A stretch of 64,000 nucleotides of DNA from Maratus speciosus (GCA_963932465.1 OZ010788.1:195178559-195242558); one strand, 5' to 3'. Shown: positions 22,810 through 34,860, numbered from the stretch's first letter. Notes: generated by a model from the letters alone, not told the origin. A program made the numbers and translations.

Positions 22810-23486
22810 CGAAGGTCGTTCAAAAAGTAAGGTGACAAGCTCTCTGACAGGGGCATAAATTTCCCACGGGAATTAAATTTCCTGTCTATACAGCTGAAGG
22901 GATCAGAGCATTCAAACGATGCCGGTAGATGAAACTAGTTGTAAAGTAGTGCTCCGAAGTCTCAGAAGATGTAGCCGTTGACGGAAACGTGGCCGGACAT
23001 TGAAGTAAGAAGTGTGATAAGGTTTTAGTGTCTAAAGAAAACATCCCCAGCTGAAAATCATCGGCAACTAGTGCAAGTGTTTGGAGTGAGTGTAATGTCA
23101 CGAAAACAGGCGTGGTTTTGGTGTCAGAAATATATAAAGACAGAACAGATGTCCGAAACGAGCAAAGATCACAGCGCCCAAATACACCCATCACAGAAGA
23201 CAATGTGTGCAGTGAGGAAGCTTTGATACCAGCACCTGGGAGGTCGGTATTTCAGAACCGATGACGAAGCTGAGCAAGCCATCTGGATGTGGCTCTACAA
23301 CCTCGACGCTGTTTTCCTCTATGAAGATTTCGATACGTTGGTATACCGATGGAGCAAGTGCCTTGACAACCATGGTGACTATGTGGAGAAGTAATATGTA
23401 CTAGTGCCTTAATATGTTGTGTATCTCTTTGAATTCGTGAATAATGTTTTTCTCGGCTCGTTGCCTTACTTTTTGAAACACCCTCG
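22810..23486 (+). mobile_element. Internally deleted mariner element, TA target
   Basis: Ends are cgaaggtcgttcaaaaagtaagg and, on the other strand, cgagggtgtttcaaaaagtaagg, bordered by TA (22808-22809 and 23487-23488). These are mariner-type inverted repeats. At 677 bp it is about half the usual ~1.3 kb, and carries the two ends of a transposase gene without the middle. Confidence 0.85.
22990..23394 (+). pseudogene. mariner transposase relic (N- and C-termini only)
   Basis: In shifting + frames the N-terminal DNA-binding part is visible: 'IEVRSVIRFL', a stretch equivalent to the family's 'EIHRQL..VFG' (near 23060-23090), 'MSRKQAWFWC' (from about 23096) and 'ERSQRPNTPITEDN'-like linker text. 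From about 23340 the frame gives 'LVYRWSKCLDNHGDYVEK' and a stop at 23392-23394, the hallmark mariner C-terminus. The catalytic DD34D domain between them is missing, apart from some degenerate text. An intact protein would cut and paste at TA sites; this one cannot. Confidence 0.75.
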
Positions 23487-23791
23487 TACATTCTATGATC
23501 TGTGAAAGTTTTATTAGTTTCAAAAATTAAAAAGCCAATCAAGAATAAAAAATAAATAAAATGTTACATAATGATAAATGTTAATAATAAACTATTTAAT
23601 AGTAATGTTCAATAAGAGTTAATAACGAAAGTGTCATTAGTTTCAATAGTTTTATGTTATTCGCTTCTTGTTTTCACTTAGTTGTTTAAAACCAGTGTAT
23701 TTAACATGAGTAGAATTTTTAATATATTCCACATTTTTTTAAAAAGAATGATCTTTTGAATTTACAGAGGTGAAGTAGGGGAATCAGACTT

Positions 23792-24143
23792 TCAATATCC
23801 CTATTTGGTGCATTTGCGCGAACATCTTTGTTTATTTACTTTTTTGAATCACTAAGGCATATCCATTGTTAGATTAACCTAATTAACCTAAACAAAATTA
23901 TTCCAAAAATAGTTTCTATACTCTACACTGTAGCATTATTATCAGGTATTGCCCTAACATTGGCAATATCCCTATTTGACCTTTGAATATCCCTATTTGG
24001 TACATTTGCGCGAATATCTTTCTTTATTTGCTTTTATGAATCACTAATGCATTGTTACACTAACCTAATTAAACCAAACAAAATTATGACAAAAATAGCT
24101 TCTATACTCTACATTATTGTCAGGTATTACACTAACATTGGGG
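23792..24143. repeat. Diverged direct duplication, ~190 bp
   Basis: 23792-23965 and about 23985-24143 share 'aatatccctatttggt.catttgcgcgaa.atcttt', 'ttctatactctaca' and 'tcaggtatt.c.ctaacattgg'. A third partial copy of the first phrase lies between them. It is noncoding. Confidence 0.65.
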
Positions 24144-24780
24144 TTTTCAGTCTATTGCATCATGATGACAAAACGCTTTTGATATTTGTTTGCCAATATT
24201 TCTAATATGCATTTTTTATATTAATATTTGCATCTTATTGCAAATAATTTCCATTTAAAGATAATATTTAAGTAAAATTGGTACAGCATTGGAAGTTTTT
24301 TTGATGAATGCGATACTGGCGTAATATTAAATCGTAATATAATTAATATTGGTTTGTTACTAGGGTGGTACAATTATCATTGATTATTCTGCTTGGTGAC
24401 TAATGCCAGGCCGGATATTTACTATCTTTACTGAAGTAGGAACAGCGGAAAACTTTTCAACCTTCTAATTGGTTTCTTCAGTGTGCTTCAGCTAGATTAA
24501 TTTAGAAATCGCTTTTGGAACAGCTGATGAGTAATACTCCACCCCCACCCCTTCTCTTTTTTCTGAAATATCTATCTTTCTGAACCTAAGCTTCCGACTG
24601 AATCAGTTTCCGCAATGTTAAAATTAAAAGATCTCAACAAGCGGGTGAAAGAATTTCGAAAGTTGAATAATACAAATGGAATTCTAGAACATCAAAGCCT
24701 AGTGTACGAAGTTTAGGTTGCTTGAAAATATTGATCTAAGGATTACTTATCTCAAAATTTGTAGTATAATTTCATTACAA

Positions 24781-25050
24781 ATTGGCTGACCCACTCGGCG
24801 TTGCCCTAACCGGTGATAAAAACTTTAAACATACCTAAAATTAGTGTTGAATGATTTTATAATTTTAAATGAAAAATTTTCCAAACGAAACTAATGGGTC
24901 TCACTGTCTTCGACAGCGGACACCATCGAATTTGTATGATTTTACATTTTTTAATGAAAATCTAACCAAACGGATCTAAAGTTGGGGCCAATTCGTGAAA
25001 CGACCACTAAAATTATATATATTTTTTTGAAATAGTAAACCTTAATATTT
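24781..25050 (-). mobile_element. Helitron-like 3' tail (repeated at +1431 and +2862)
   Basis: On the minus strand the text runs 'aaatcattcaacactaattttaggta...', then gggcaacgccgagt, gggtcag and a degraded ccaat terminus at 24781. The family also appears at 1960-2395 and ending at 30220. Identical copies sit at 26212-26481 and 27643-27912 because of the triplication. Its head may be the minus-strand 5' tip at 29753. Confidence 0.5.
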
Positions 25051-25069
25051 TTTTTAACCAAATATATCG

Positions 25070-25834
25070 TTGGAACCGAAAAAATTCAGGAAAGAAGTGT
25101 TTTTTTTATCAATATTCAGAAAATGTTTTTTTAATTTATGGGGTATTATACAGGGTTCAATCTTGGGCCCAACACTTTTCAATCTCTACTTTTTTGACGT
25201 GCCTCGTACTCTTCTCACTTTACTCGCCCTTTATGCGGACGACACCACCATTTATGCTGCTGCACACCATCCATATTTACTTTATAAAAATTTACAAAAC
25301 CACCTAAATTTATTCATAGACTGGTGCAATCAGTGGCGTGTCAAACTTAATGAAAGTAAAACCACAGATGTCTACTTTTCCCGCACTTTTACTGTTCCCA
25401 ATAGACTAACCATTAACAATACTACCACCCCTTGGTCTGATGAAGCTAAGTACCTGGGGGTTATCATTGACAAACGCCTTACCTTCAAAAAACATATGCT
25501 AAGCATCCGCGGTAAAGCCACGGGGGTTGCTAAAAGCCTTTCTCCTCTTTTAAGGGGCCCTAATATGTTCTTCCATAACAAGCTTTTAATTTATAACGCC
25601 TGCATTCTCACCATCATCACTTACGGCTGCCCGGTGTGGGGCTTCCTCTGTAGAACGAGCATGGACCGTCTTTCAGAGCTTCACAACAATCAACTTCGCC
25701 GTATCAGAAATGGTTCAAGATTTCTACGTAACACTACGATCAGAAACGACCTCAAAACTACTTCTCTTGTTAGACGCATAAAATTTCTCTCTAAAAAATT
25801 TCACAGCCAACTATATAAAGTTCCAAACGACTAA
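25070..25834 (+). pseudogene. Jockey-like LINE reverse transcriptase, fragment 1
   Basis: The open frame covers the C-terminal half of a non-LTR reverse transcriptase: QGSILGP (palm), the catalytic Y-A-D-D in 'LYADDTTIYAA', the thumb-like 'KYLGVIIDKRLTFKKH' and 'LLIYNACILTIITYGCPVW'. The endonuclease and the first RT motifs are missing, and the frame has no ATG start (it opens in non-LINE sequence), so it is 5'-truncated. It stops at the unit junction (gac-taa), losing about 27 C-terminal residues. Unit-specific changes are Trp for Cys before the QGS motif (25141) and Phe for Ser (25569). RT of this type would copy LINE RNA at a nicked target. Confidence 0.85.
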
Positions 25835-26527
25835 TGCCAGGCCGGATATTTACTATCTTTACTGAAGTAGGAACAGCGGAAAACTTTTCAACCTTCTAAT
25901 TGGTTTCTTCAGTGTGCTTCAGCTAGATTAATTTAGAAATCGCTTTTGGAACAGCTGATGAGTAATACTCCACCCCCACCCCTTCTCTTTTTTCTGAAAT
26001 ATCTATCTTTCTGAACCTAAGCTTCCGACTGAATCAGTTTCCGCAATGTTAAAATTAAAAGATCTCAACAAGCGGGTGAAAGAATTTCGAAAGTTGAATA
26101 ATACAAATGGAATTCTAGAACATCAAAGCCTAGTGTACGAAGTTTAGGTTGCTTGAAAATATTGATCTAAGGATTACTTATCTCAAAATTTGTAGTATAA
26201 TTTCATTACAAATTGGCTGACCCACTCGGCGTTGCCCTAACCGGTGATAAAAACTTTAAACATACCTAAAATTAGTGTTGAATGATTTTATAATTTTAAA
26301 TGAAAAATTTTCCAAACGAAACTAATGGGTCTCACTGTCTTCGACAGCGGACACCATCGAATTTGTATGATTTTACATTTTTTAATGAAAATCTAACCAA
26401 ACGGATCTAAAGTTGGGGCCAATTCGTGAAACGACCACTAAAATTATATATATTTTTTTGAAATAGTAAACCTTAATATTTTTTTTAACCAAATATATCG
26501 TTGGAACCGAAAAAATTCAGGAAATAA

Positions 26528-27265
26528 GTGTTTTTTTTATCAATATTCAGAAAATGTTTTTTTAATTTATGTGGTATTATACAGGGTTCAATCTTGGGCC
26601 CAACACTTTTCAATCTCTACTTTTTTGACGTGCCTCGTACTCTTCTCACTTTACTCGCCCTTTATGCGGACGACACCACCATTTATGCTGCTGCACACCA
26701 TCCATATTTACTTTATAAAAATTTACAAAACCACCTAAATTTATTCATAGACTGGTGCAATCAGTGGCGTGTCAAACTTAATGAAAGTAAAACCACAGAT
26801 GTCTACTTTTCCCGCACTTTTACTGTTCCCAATAGACTAACCATTAACAATACTACCACCCCTTGGTCTGATGAAGCTAAGTACCTGGGGGTTATCATTG
26901 ACAAACGCCTTACCTTCAAAAAACATATGCTAAGCATCCGCGGTAAAGCCACGGGGGTTGCTAAAAGCCTTTCTCCTCTTTTAAGGGGCCCTAATATGTC
27001 CTTCCATAACAAGCTTTTAATTTATAACGCCTGCATTCTCACCATCATCACTTACGGCTGCCCGGTGTGGGGCTTCCTCTGTAGAACGAGCATGGACCGT
27101 CTTTCAGAGCTTCACAACAATCAACTTCGCCGTATCAGAAATGGTTCAAGATTTCTACGTAACACTACGATCAGAAACGACCTCAAAACTACTTCTCTTG
27201 TTAGACGCATAAAATTTCTCTCTAAAAAATTTCACAGCCAACTATATAAAGTTCCAAACGACTAA
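26528..27265 (+). pseudogene. Jockey-like LINE reverse transcriptase, fragment 2
   Basis: Middle unit of the triplication. Same residues as fragment 1 in QGS, YADD and thumb regions, and also ended by the junction stop. A G-to-T change at 26525 makes a TAA, closing the upstream frame that remains open in units 1 and 3. It is not a functional gene. The near-identity to its neighbours shows that the duplication is recent or an assembly product. Confidence 0.85.
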
Positions 27266-27931
27266 TGCCAGGCCGGATATTTACTATCTTTACTGAAGTA
27301 GGAACAGCGGAAAACTTTTCAACCTTCTAATTGGTTTCTTCAGTGTGCTTCAGCTAGATTAATTTAGAAATCGCTTTTGGAACAACTGATGAGTAATACT
27401 CCACCCCCACCCCTTCTCTTTTTTCTGAAATATCTATCTTTCTGAACCTAAGCTTCCGACTGAATCAGTTTCCGCAATGTTAAAATTAAAAGATCTCAAC
27501 AAGCGGGTGAAAGAATTTCGAAAGTTGAATAATACAAATGGAATTCTAGAACATCAAAGCCTAGTGTACGAAGTTTAGGTTGCTTGAAAATATTGATCTA
27601 AGGATTACTTATCTCAAAATTTGTAGTATAATTTCATTACAAATTGGCTGACCCACTCGGCGTTGCCCTAACCGGTGATAAAAACTTTAAACATACCTAA
27701 AATTAGTGTTGAATGATTTTATAATTTTAAATGAAAAATTTTCCAAACGAAACTAATGGGTCTCACTGTCTTCGACAGCGGACACCATCGAATTTGTATG
27801 ATTTTACATTTTTTAATGAAAATCTAACCAAACGGATCTAAAGTTGGGGCCAATTCGTGAAACGACCACTAAAATTATATATATTTTTTTGAAATAGTAA
27901 ACCTTAATATTTTTTTTAACCAAATATATCG

Positions 27932-28777
27932 TTGGAACCGAAAAAATTCAGGAAAGAAGTGTTTTTTTTATCAATATTCAGAAAATGTTTTTTTAATTTA
28001 TGTGGTATTATACAGGGTTCAATCTTGGGCCCAACACTTTTCAATCTCTACTTTTTTGACGTGCCTCGTACTCTTCTCACTTTACTCGCCCTTTATGCGG
28101 ACGACACCACCATTTATGCTGCTGCACACCATCCATATTTACTTTATAAAAATTTACAAAACCACCTAAATTTATTCATAGACTGGTGCAATCAGTGGCG
28201 TGTCAAACTTAATGAAAGTAAAACCACAGATGTCTACTTTTCCCGCACTTTTACTGTTCCCAATAGACTAACCATTAACAATACTACCACCCCTTGGTCT
28301 GATGAAGCTAAGTACCTGGGGGTTATCATTGACAAACGCCTTACCTTCAAAAAACATATGCTAAGCATCCGCGGTAAAGCCACGGGGGTTGCTAAAAGCC
28401 TTTCTCCTCTTTTAAGGGGCCCTAATATGTCCTTCCATAACAAGCTTTTAATTTATAACGCCTGCATTCTCACCATCATCACTTACGGCTGCCCGGTGTG
28501 GGGCTTCCTCTGTAGAACGAGCATGGACCGTCTTTCAGAGCTTCACAACAATCAACTTCGCCGTATCAGAAATGGTTCAAGATTTCTACGTAACACTACG
28601 ATCAGAAACGACCTCAAAACTACTTCTCTTGTTAGACGCATAAAATTTCTCTCTAAAAAATTTCACAGCCAACTATATAAAGTTCCAAACGACATCATGT
28701 ACGAACTACCGGACTACGATGCTCTCAGCCCTACTAAACGCAAGAGGCCCCGTTACACTACTATTATTGAAGAGTAG
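27932..28777 (+). pseudogene. Jockey-like LINE reverse transcriptase with native C-terminus
   Basis: Third unit, continuing past 28693 to the natural end: after 'HSQLYKVPND' it reads on through 'ALSPTKRKRPRY' to a stop at 28775-28777. This shows that the breakpoint of the triplication fell inside the LINE ORF2. It still lacks the endonuclease domain and early RT motifs (5' truncation is typical of LINE insertion). The catalytic YADD is intact. It is followed by an AT-rich 3' UTR. Confidence 0.87.
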
Positions 28778-29200
28778 TCGCGCTCTTCGGCTGATACTTT
28801 TTGTCTTTTCTTTCTTATAAAATTATATATTAAAAAATATATATATATTTTTATACTTTTTTATTATTTTATCACAATTGCTTTACCACGGTAAAGCCTT
28901 ATACTAACTGTAATTTTTAAACTATAAATGTATGGCGCTGAAAACAGCCTTTTTTGTTTGAAGGATTGTGGTATATTTCTCTTGCTTTGCTTCGTACGGT
29001 CTTGCTATGAACAGTGTTAACAACTTTTTTTTATTCTATCATTAATTTATTTTTATCTATCCTTAAATTTAAATTTAACTTCTACTGTAGTCCTCGGACT
29101 ACCCTTTGATAAATTTTCAGCCTCTCCATATTTAAATTTTTAACTTCTCTCTTTTTTATTGTAGTACTAATGTGCTACGCTTAAACTCTTTTCTCATGGC
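28778..29200 (+). mobile_element. Probable LINE 3' UTR
   Basis: Sequence after the RT stop contains 'tatggcgctgaaaacagcc' and T-rich text, resembling spider Jockey 3' UTRs from memory. No poly-A tail marks a clear end; a C15 then A-rich run at 29414-29455 is the nearest candidate. Confidence 0.45.
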
Positions 29201-29413
29201 TCCTCTAGGATTTGCTATACACTTACTCATCTACAGGGAGTGGAGTAGCACTGCTACTAGGTATCCCATTGAACTGCTCTGCTGTTCGCTGTTTTTTTAA
29301 AACAGCAAATATTAATACTTTTTTAAACAAAGGATACGACCGTAAAAGTAACCGGAATAAGTGGGTATTTTCTTTTTTACACTTTGATTTGTGAAGCGCA
29401 TGTGGCAGTCTAA

Positions 29414-29444
<31 letters not shown>

Positions 29445-29479
29445 AAAAAAAACAACGAAAAACATGAAATCGGCGTTCC

Positions 29480-29753
29480 TCGGAAAGCTATAAGTGCGGT
29501 CATCGACAACGGCATGCTATTTTGCGAAGTTCATTATGATTTTTAATTAATATCTCGAGTAATTATCAAAAGTGAAAAATCTGAGTCTCGGATGCATTCG
29601 TACTTATCTTCGTTTATCGTTATCCAAATTTTAAGACCTCTTCGTACGGTAGATTTTCCTTGCTAATTGCAACAGACACACACACGTGCGCGCGCGCGAA
29701 CGTGCGTGTGCGGACAGACACACAGACAAACATCTTTCTTTTATTAATATAGA
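29480..29753 (-). mobile_element. Helitron-like 5' tip
   Basis: On the minus strand the element starts tctatattaataaaagaaag at 29753, followed by tgtttgtctgtgtgtctgtccg and a GC-rich cg repeat. TCTATATTA plus a GTCTGTCTG block is the familiar head of arthropod Helitron-type elements, and the base before it is A. The 3' tails facing the same way at 24781/26212/27643 could belong to this same element, split by the LINE. Confidence 0.55.
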
Positions 29754-31139
29754 TGACTCTTATAATGGCCGTAATTAGTAGAAATGAATACATTGCTTAA
29801 AATTGAAGATTAATTCGATTATATTGTTAAAACAAAACAAAGAAGCCTTTCGCTAAATAAAATTGAATCAATTTATATTTTCAATTCGCATACTATTCAT
29901 AAGAAATTGTTTCTTTCATACTGTTTTATTTTAAAGACTTTCTTCATATATAATATCATGCATAAAATAATGGTTACAGTAAGTGGATATTTATTTATTT
30001 ATTGTTATTATTTTATAATTTAAGCAGTATTTTAAAAAATATCCAAGTAAAGTTAAACAATTTTAATTTTACTTGCTTTTACTTTTCTAGTACTAAGGAA
30101 CTTTTCTAGTAAAGGAACTTTTCTAGTAGTTATCGTTGTGTGCAATTTTACTCTTATAAAATCATTCAACGTTAATTTTAGATATATTTAAATGACGGAC
30201 TCGGGCAACGTCGGGTTAGTGGTAGAATAACGTGTGTATAAACTTGTTGAACAAAAGTTGTGTATGAACTTGATTTTTTTTATATTGTACCATACCAAGA
30301 CAAAAATAGATGTTCACAAATACCCCACAATATTTAGAAAAATTATGGACATTTGGGGAAATTGTGAACAGGCAATTTTAGGTACTTAATTAAGATCTCA
30401 CAGTACCAATAACTTATTGTAATTGAAGATAGGAGCGAAACAATAGCTTTAAGGCAGTTTTACATGAATTATGTACTCCTTAAAGCTGTCAGTAATTGAA
30501 ACTAGCAAATTTTGTTCACAATTACCCCAATTGAGTGTATTGCTAATCTGAAACTTTTTTCTTTTCAAAATTCAGTAATAAACTACAACACAAAATAATT
30601 AGGCAAAGAAATATTTATTCAAAGTGAAACATTTATTCTGAAATTCACTTGAAAAAAGTTTGTTATAACATAACATTTTTATTTATTTTTCTGAATCATG
30701 AATCACAAAATTCTGAATCCAAATGGGTGATTTTCGGTTTGATGAATCTCCATATGGAAGAGCCATAAGTTAACCATAAAAAATGGACAGTTTTCGTACT
30801 ATTTTTTCTAACGTTACAACCATTTGCTATTTTTGTAGGATTTACACAAACATGTTTGAAGTAGAAAATGATTTAATCAGGTAAAGGCACGCCGAATCCT
30901 TCATCAATAAAATTTTAGATATTGGACAATTTTTTGAATTTTTTCTATCACGATGAACACTTTTCTTTGGGGGGGGGGGGGATTAAAAAAATGACATATA
31001 ATATTTGCAAAAAAAGCAAAAATTATTTCATATGGAATATGGTGGTGGTAGTATGGGGATCTGGAATAGTCACTTTATTAATTACCACATTAATTTTACC
31101 TTTGTTATTTTAAAAAGATTGTAATAGTTTTATATAAAT
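29754..31139. other. No gene; Helitron-like 3' tail ending at 30220
   Basis: At about 30150-30220 (+) the text 'aaatcattcaacgttaattttaga' runs into ctcgggcaacgtcgggttagt, a hairpin plus TTAGT terminus of the same family as 1960-2395. The rest is AT-rich with a G12 run near 30969. No coding evidence. Confidence 0.45.
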
Positions 31140-32035
31140 CTGAAATTTAATTCGTGAATTTTAATTCGCATTGCCAACAAGGCGTAAAACCAACAGAGTG
31201 AAAAATTATCCAGTTGGAAGAGAGTTGGTGCGCTGAACCCATGACACAGGTACGAACCCTGCGCTGGCTAATTTTTCGCTCTGTTGGATCTACGACGTGT
31301 TAGCAATGGAAATTAAAATTCACGAATTAAATTTCAGATTTACTATTTCTCGGGCGTAATCATCTCGAGCGTTTCATCGCTTAAAAAAATGTTATATATA
31401 TATAAATTATCGATGCTGGATTAATTTAGATTCGTGTTTACCCCAGGGTTGTGGCTCATGAAGTTGTTCCATCTTGTGCTGCTGTTGCAGCCATACCAGC
31501 ATAAGAGTGAAAAGTGCCAGGCTAGGTATACCCTGGTAGCTCAATTGGAAGAGCGTTGGTACACTGAACGAATGACCCAGATTCGAACCCTGCCCTGGAT
31601 AATTTTTCACTCTGTTGGTTCTACGCCTTGTTGGCAATGGAAATTAAAATTCACGAATTAAATTTCAGATTTATTATTTCTCGGGCGTAATTCATCGTTT
31701 AAAAAATTGTAATATATATATAAATTGTCGATGCTGGATTAATTTAGATTCGTGTTTACCCAGGGTTGTGGCTCATGAAGTTGTTCCATCTTGTGCTGCG
31801 GTTGCAGCCATACCAACATAAGAGCGAGAAGTGCCAGGCTAGGTATATCCTGGTAGCTCAGTTTTGGAAGAGCGTTCGTACGCTGAACCAATGACCCAGA
31901 TTCGAACCCTGCCCTGGATAATTTTTTATTCTGTTGGTTCTACGCCTTGTTGGCAATGGAAATTAAAATTTATGAATTAAATTTCAGATTTACTATTGCT
32001 CGGGCGTAATTCATTGTTTAAAAAATTGTAATGTA
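31140..32035 (+). repeat. Three tandem tRNA-derived SINE units
   Basis: Units repeat every ~317-331 bp. The second and third have a tRNA-like head, with A-box-like tggtagctcaattggaagag (from 31534 and 31851) and B-box-like agattcgaaccctg (from ~31579 and ~31897). Both are followed by 'tctgttggttctacgccttgttggcaatgg'-type text and 'cacgaattaaatttcagattta'. The first unit is different: its core (about 31213-31263) lies between ~73-bp inverted arms (31140-31212 and 31264-31337). These heads could act as internal Pol III promoters. They are not tRNA genes: the acceptor stem cannot be formed. Confidence 0.65.
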
Positions 32036-32282
32036 TAGTTTAATAAAAACAAAGGGAAAAATCTTTTATAAGAGGAAAAAAATATCTGTAATGTTCTAAG
32101 ATGTACAGGTTACTTCGAAATTTGTCAATGAATAAAATATTGTTTTCAGTTATTTTAACAAATATTTTAGGCGATTTGACCAATTATTAAATTTGAATTT
32201 AATTTGAAATTAGTATAGAAAATAACTGATTTTTAATTTATACTACAAAGTACTAATTTAAAAGAAGTATAAATCCTATATG

Positions 32283-32402
32283 CAATGTTACAACTAAAAA
32301 AAAGTTTAAAATAAATGTTAGGACCTCTATAATTAATCAATCCAATGTTACATTTTAAACAAAAGTTTGAAATAAATGTTAGGACATCTATAATTAATCA
32401 TT
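32283..32402. repeat. Two ~60-bp tandem units
   Basis: caatgttaca...aagttt.aaataaatgttagga is repeated at 32283 and 32343 with few differences. Confidence 0.7.
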
Positions 32403-34079
32403 TGAAATACTGTAGTTAAAAATGCTCTGTAAGAAAATATTGCAATTGTGAATGTCTGTAAATTGTAAAACTAATTACATTTGTCTATTATTGTTTTTTT
32501 TTTTTTGGAGTCAGTAAATGAGGTCCGGCCACTTTGACTAATGGACTTTATAGCTCTAAAGGACGATTGTCATAATCTATCTTCCCTTCTTAGAAATCGT
32601 AAGTTGAAAATAGCCAAATATGTATTAGACGTGGATAATTGTTATTTCCTTTTCTGGTTTCAACTGACTCACCCTTGAACTTATGCCAACAGTCGAATAA
32701 AAATAGTTGTAAAAGAAAAAAAAGGCTACAAATTTCCTTTTCTTTGATATAAGAGCAACCGTAAGACCAAGAAAAAAGTTTGGCATTTACAAATACATTG
32801 ATTCAAAAACATAAAATAACAATTTGCCAGTGTTGTTCGTATGGTAAACAAACAAAAAACAAAAAAAAAATGTTTTTAATTGTAAGCTATTTTTACGAAA
32901 TATTTATCGATTACCAAAAATAATATTAATATCATGAAATCTTCTTTCCTTTTATAAATCGACTCCATTCTTCAGTTTTTGTGAAAAAAAGATTCTTAAA
33001 CTTCGGTTTTCACACATAAAAGCAGATTAATTAAGGCAAAATGTATCTCTAAAATATTTTTGAAACCATTTTTAAATTTAAACTGATAAATGAAATAAGA
33101 AATTTTTTTAAACTTAAAATAAGAAAAAAAGCTGAAACTTTTATTCAACATACAATAGTTACATTGAATAACCATAATATATGTTTTGCAATATTACATG
33201 TTGTTTTACAGAGAGATTTTTGAGTAATTAAGTGGGTCAAATGGAATATCCAGATAAGGAACGTAGAGGTAATAATTAACTCTACTGTATACGATGGAAT
33301 TTTTGTTAAAGAGAAGAAAGTTTTCATGGCATATTATTCTTAACTCTTACCTGAACCTCGAACTACTGAAAATTTTTAAGTATTCTGGGTTACATTGATA
33401 ATAATTGAGAGGGTCCGTAATCATTACTTTGGTGGTATTATCACCAAAGTAGAGGTAGTTTTACATACAGATGGTTGAGCTATTTTTTGAGGAAAAAGTT
33501 TACCCCACCACCATAAAACCATTAATATTTAAAAAATTGCCTAAATGAATTCGGAGGTAAATATATTTTTCTATTTTTTAAAATTTTACAGATAACCATT
33601 ACTATTTTAAAATTACTACTTTCTTATAAAGTACGAGGGATATTTTAACGCAATGCGAAACAAAAACAAGATAGAAAAGTCATGCGTCAAGCATAGATTA
33701 TGAAACCCTTTCCAACACTACCAGAACACTGCAACGGAACTCCACCGTTTAAAAAGGTGAAACTAGATTTCTAAAATTACCGTCTACAGTAGGGAAAATT
33801 CTCGAATTCTTTTGTGCATACCTATATATTATCTGTACATCTGCATATACACTAGATAGTGAGCTAAAATTTAGCTTAGCTACAAAAAGCAAAAGCAAGT
33901 CGAAAATTAACCTCAGCAATTTCCACCAATAGACGGAAATGCACTTGAATAATTTTGTTTATCCTATATCTTTTATTCAGATTTTTATACACTCCTCATA
34001 TTAAAATAAATTTAATTCAGGAAAAGACGCAGGGCTCAACTGAAAAAATGCTTACAGAAATTATCATCAATATATGGCG
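32403..34079. other. No gene recognised
   Basis: AT-rich. A small hairpin tactttggtg/caccaaagta lies at 33425-33451. A dispersed motif containing 'catagattatgaaac' and 'ttccaacac' at about 33692-33720 (minus orientation) recurs at three other places in the window. Confidence 0.4.
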
Positions 34080-34860
34080 ATGCACCAGGTTTTTTGCGTA
34101 GCCCTGTATATGAAGTTATTTATATTCTGCAAAAATCTCATAGTATACTAAATCTAGTTCAGCTGGAAAATGTTACTCAGTCAAGAAACACCTTTAAGCA
34201 ATTCACGCTACAGTAATACTTAAAAATGATTTTAGGTAGCCCTGTATATCATCTACAGAATTTATACACATCGCGTAGTACGTAAAAATTTAGTTCAGCT
34301 TAAAAAAGCATACTACATATGAAAATGCACCTTCCACTTTTATCGCTCATAGACAGTATTGCAACCGAAATCTTATGTGTGTCCCTCTAAATTATGGATA
34401 ACATTAATGCACGTCATATTCAACAGTACGCATCTTGTTATGAATCTCAATAATGTATATAAATTTCATTATGTTTCAAATAGCATTATTAAAATATATT
34501 GCAAACAATTTTTTTCTGTAGACCATTATGCAAACCGAATTCTTTTGAATGAGCCTGTAAATGAATGATAAATGCTTTGCACACCATATTCTATGGTAAG
34601 CATGCTTTAGTGCACCTCCTAAATACATATCAATTTCATTATGCTTCAAATAGTGTATCATTTTTAAATTACACCGCAAGCGATTTTCCTATTGGCCGTA
34701 ATGTAGCGAGATTCTTTTGAGCGTTCATGTAAACGAACTATAAATGCTACGCACTCTATTTTCAATAGAGGAAGTGGCATAGTAAATTCCAATGACATAT
34801 AACAATTACATGGCAACCCGAATATATTAACGAGATCACAGACATACACTGGCGTTCAGA
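34080..34860. repeat. Degenerate tandem array, ~137-172-bp units
   Basis: Units begin gtagccctgtatat (34099, 34236), tgtccctctaaat (~34379), gagcctgtaaatg (~34550) and catgtaaacgaac (~34725). The later ones continue into 'ataaatgct.cgca' and 'ttttcaatag' like the fragment at 4290-4520. It is noncoding. Confidence 0.5.

Larger units (their letters stand above)
24401..28693 (+). repeat. Perfectly phased 1431-bp triplication
   Basis: Three head-to-tail units, 24401-25831, 25832-27262 and 27263-28693, each start taatgccaggccgg. By eye I find only four substitutions: 27385 (unit 3), 26525 (unit 2), 25141 and 25569 (unit 1). Each unit holds a flank segment, a reversed Helitron-like 3' tail and a 5'-truncated LINE reverse transcriptase. 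All junctions share GAC: ggtgac before unit 1, aacgac before units 2 and 3 and at the end of unit 3. After 28693 the LINE continues into its genuine C-terminus. Confidence 0.93.

Noticed and set aside
25372..25581. 69-residue minus-strand frame repeated three times
   Set aside because: Antisense shadow of the LINE reverse transcriptase, repeated with the 1431-bp unit.
29223..29515. Phe/Gly-rich minus-strand proteins
   Set aside because: Generated by the C15 and A-rich homopolymer runs at 29414-29455.
31534..31600. tRNA gene
   Set aside because: A- and B-box-like text is present, but the acceptor stem cannot pair, and the segment is repeated in tandem with a non-tRNA tail, so it is a SINE head.
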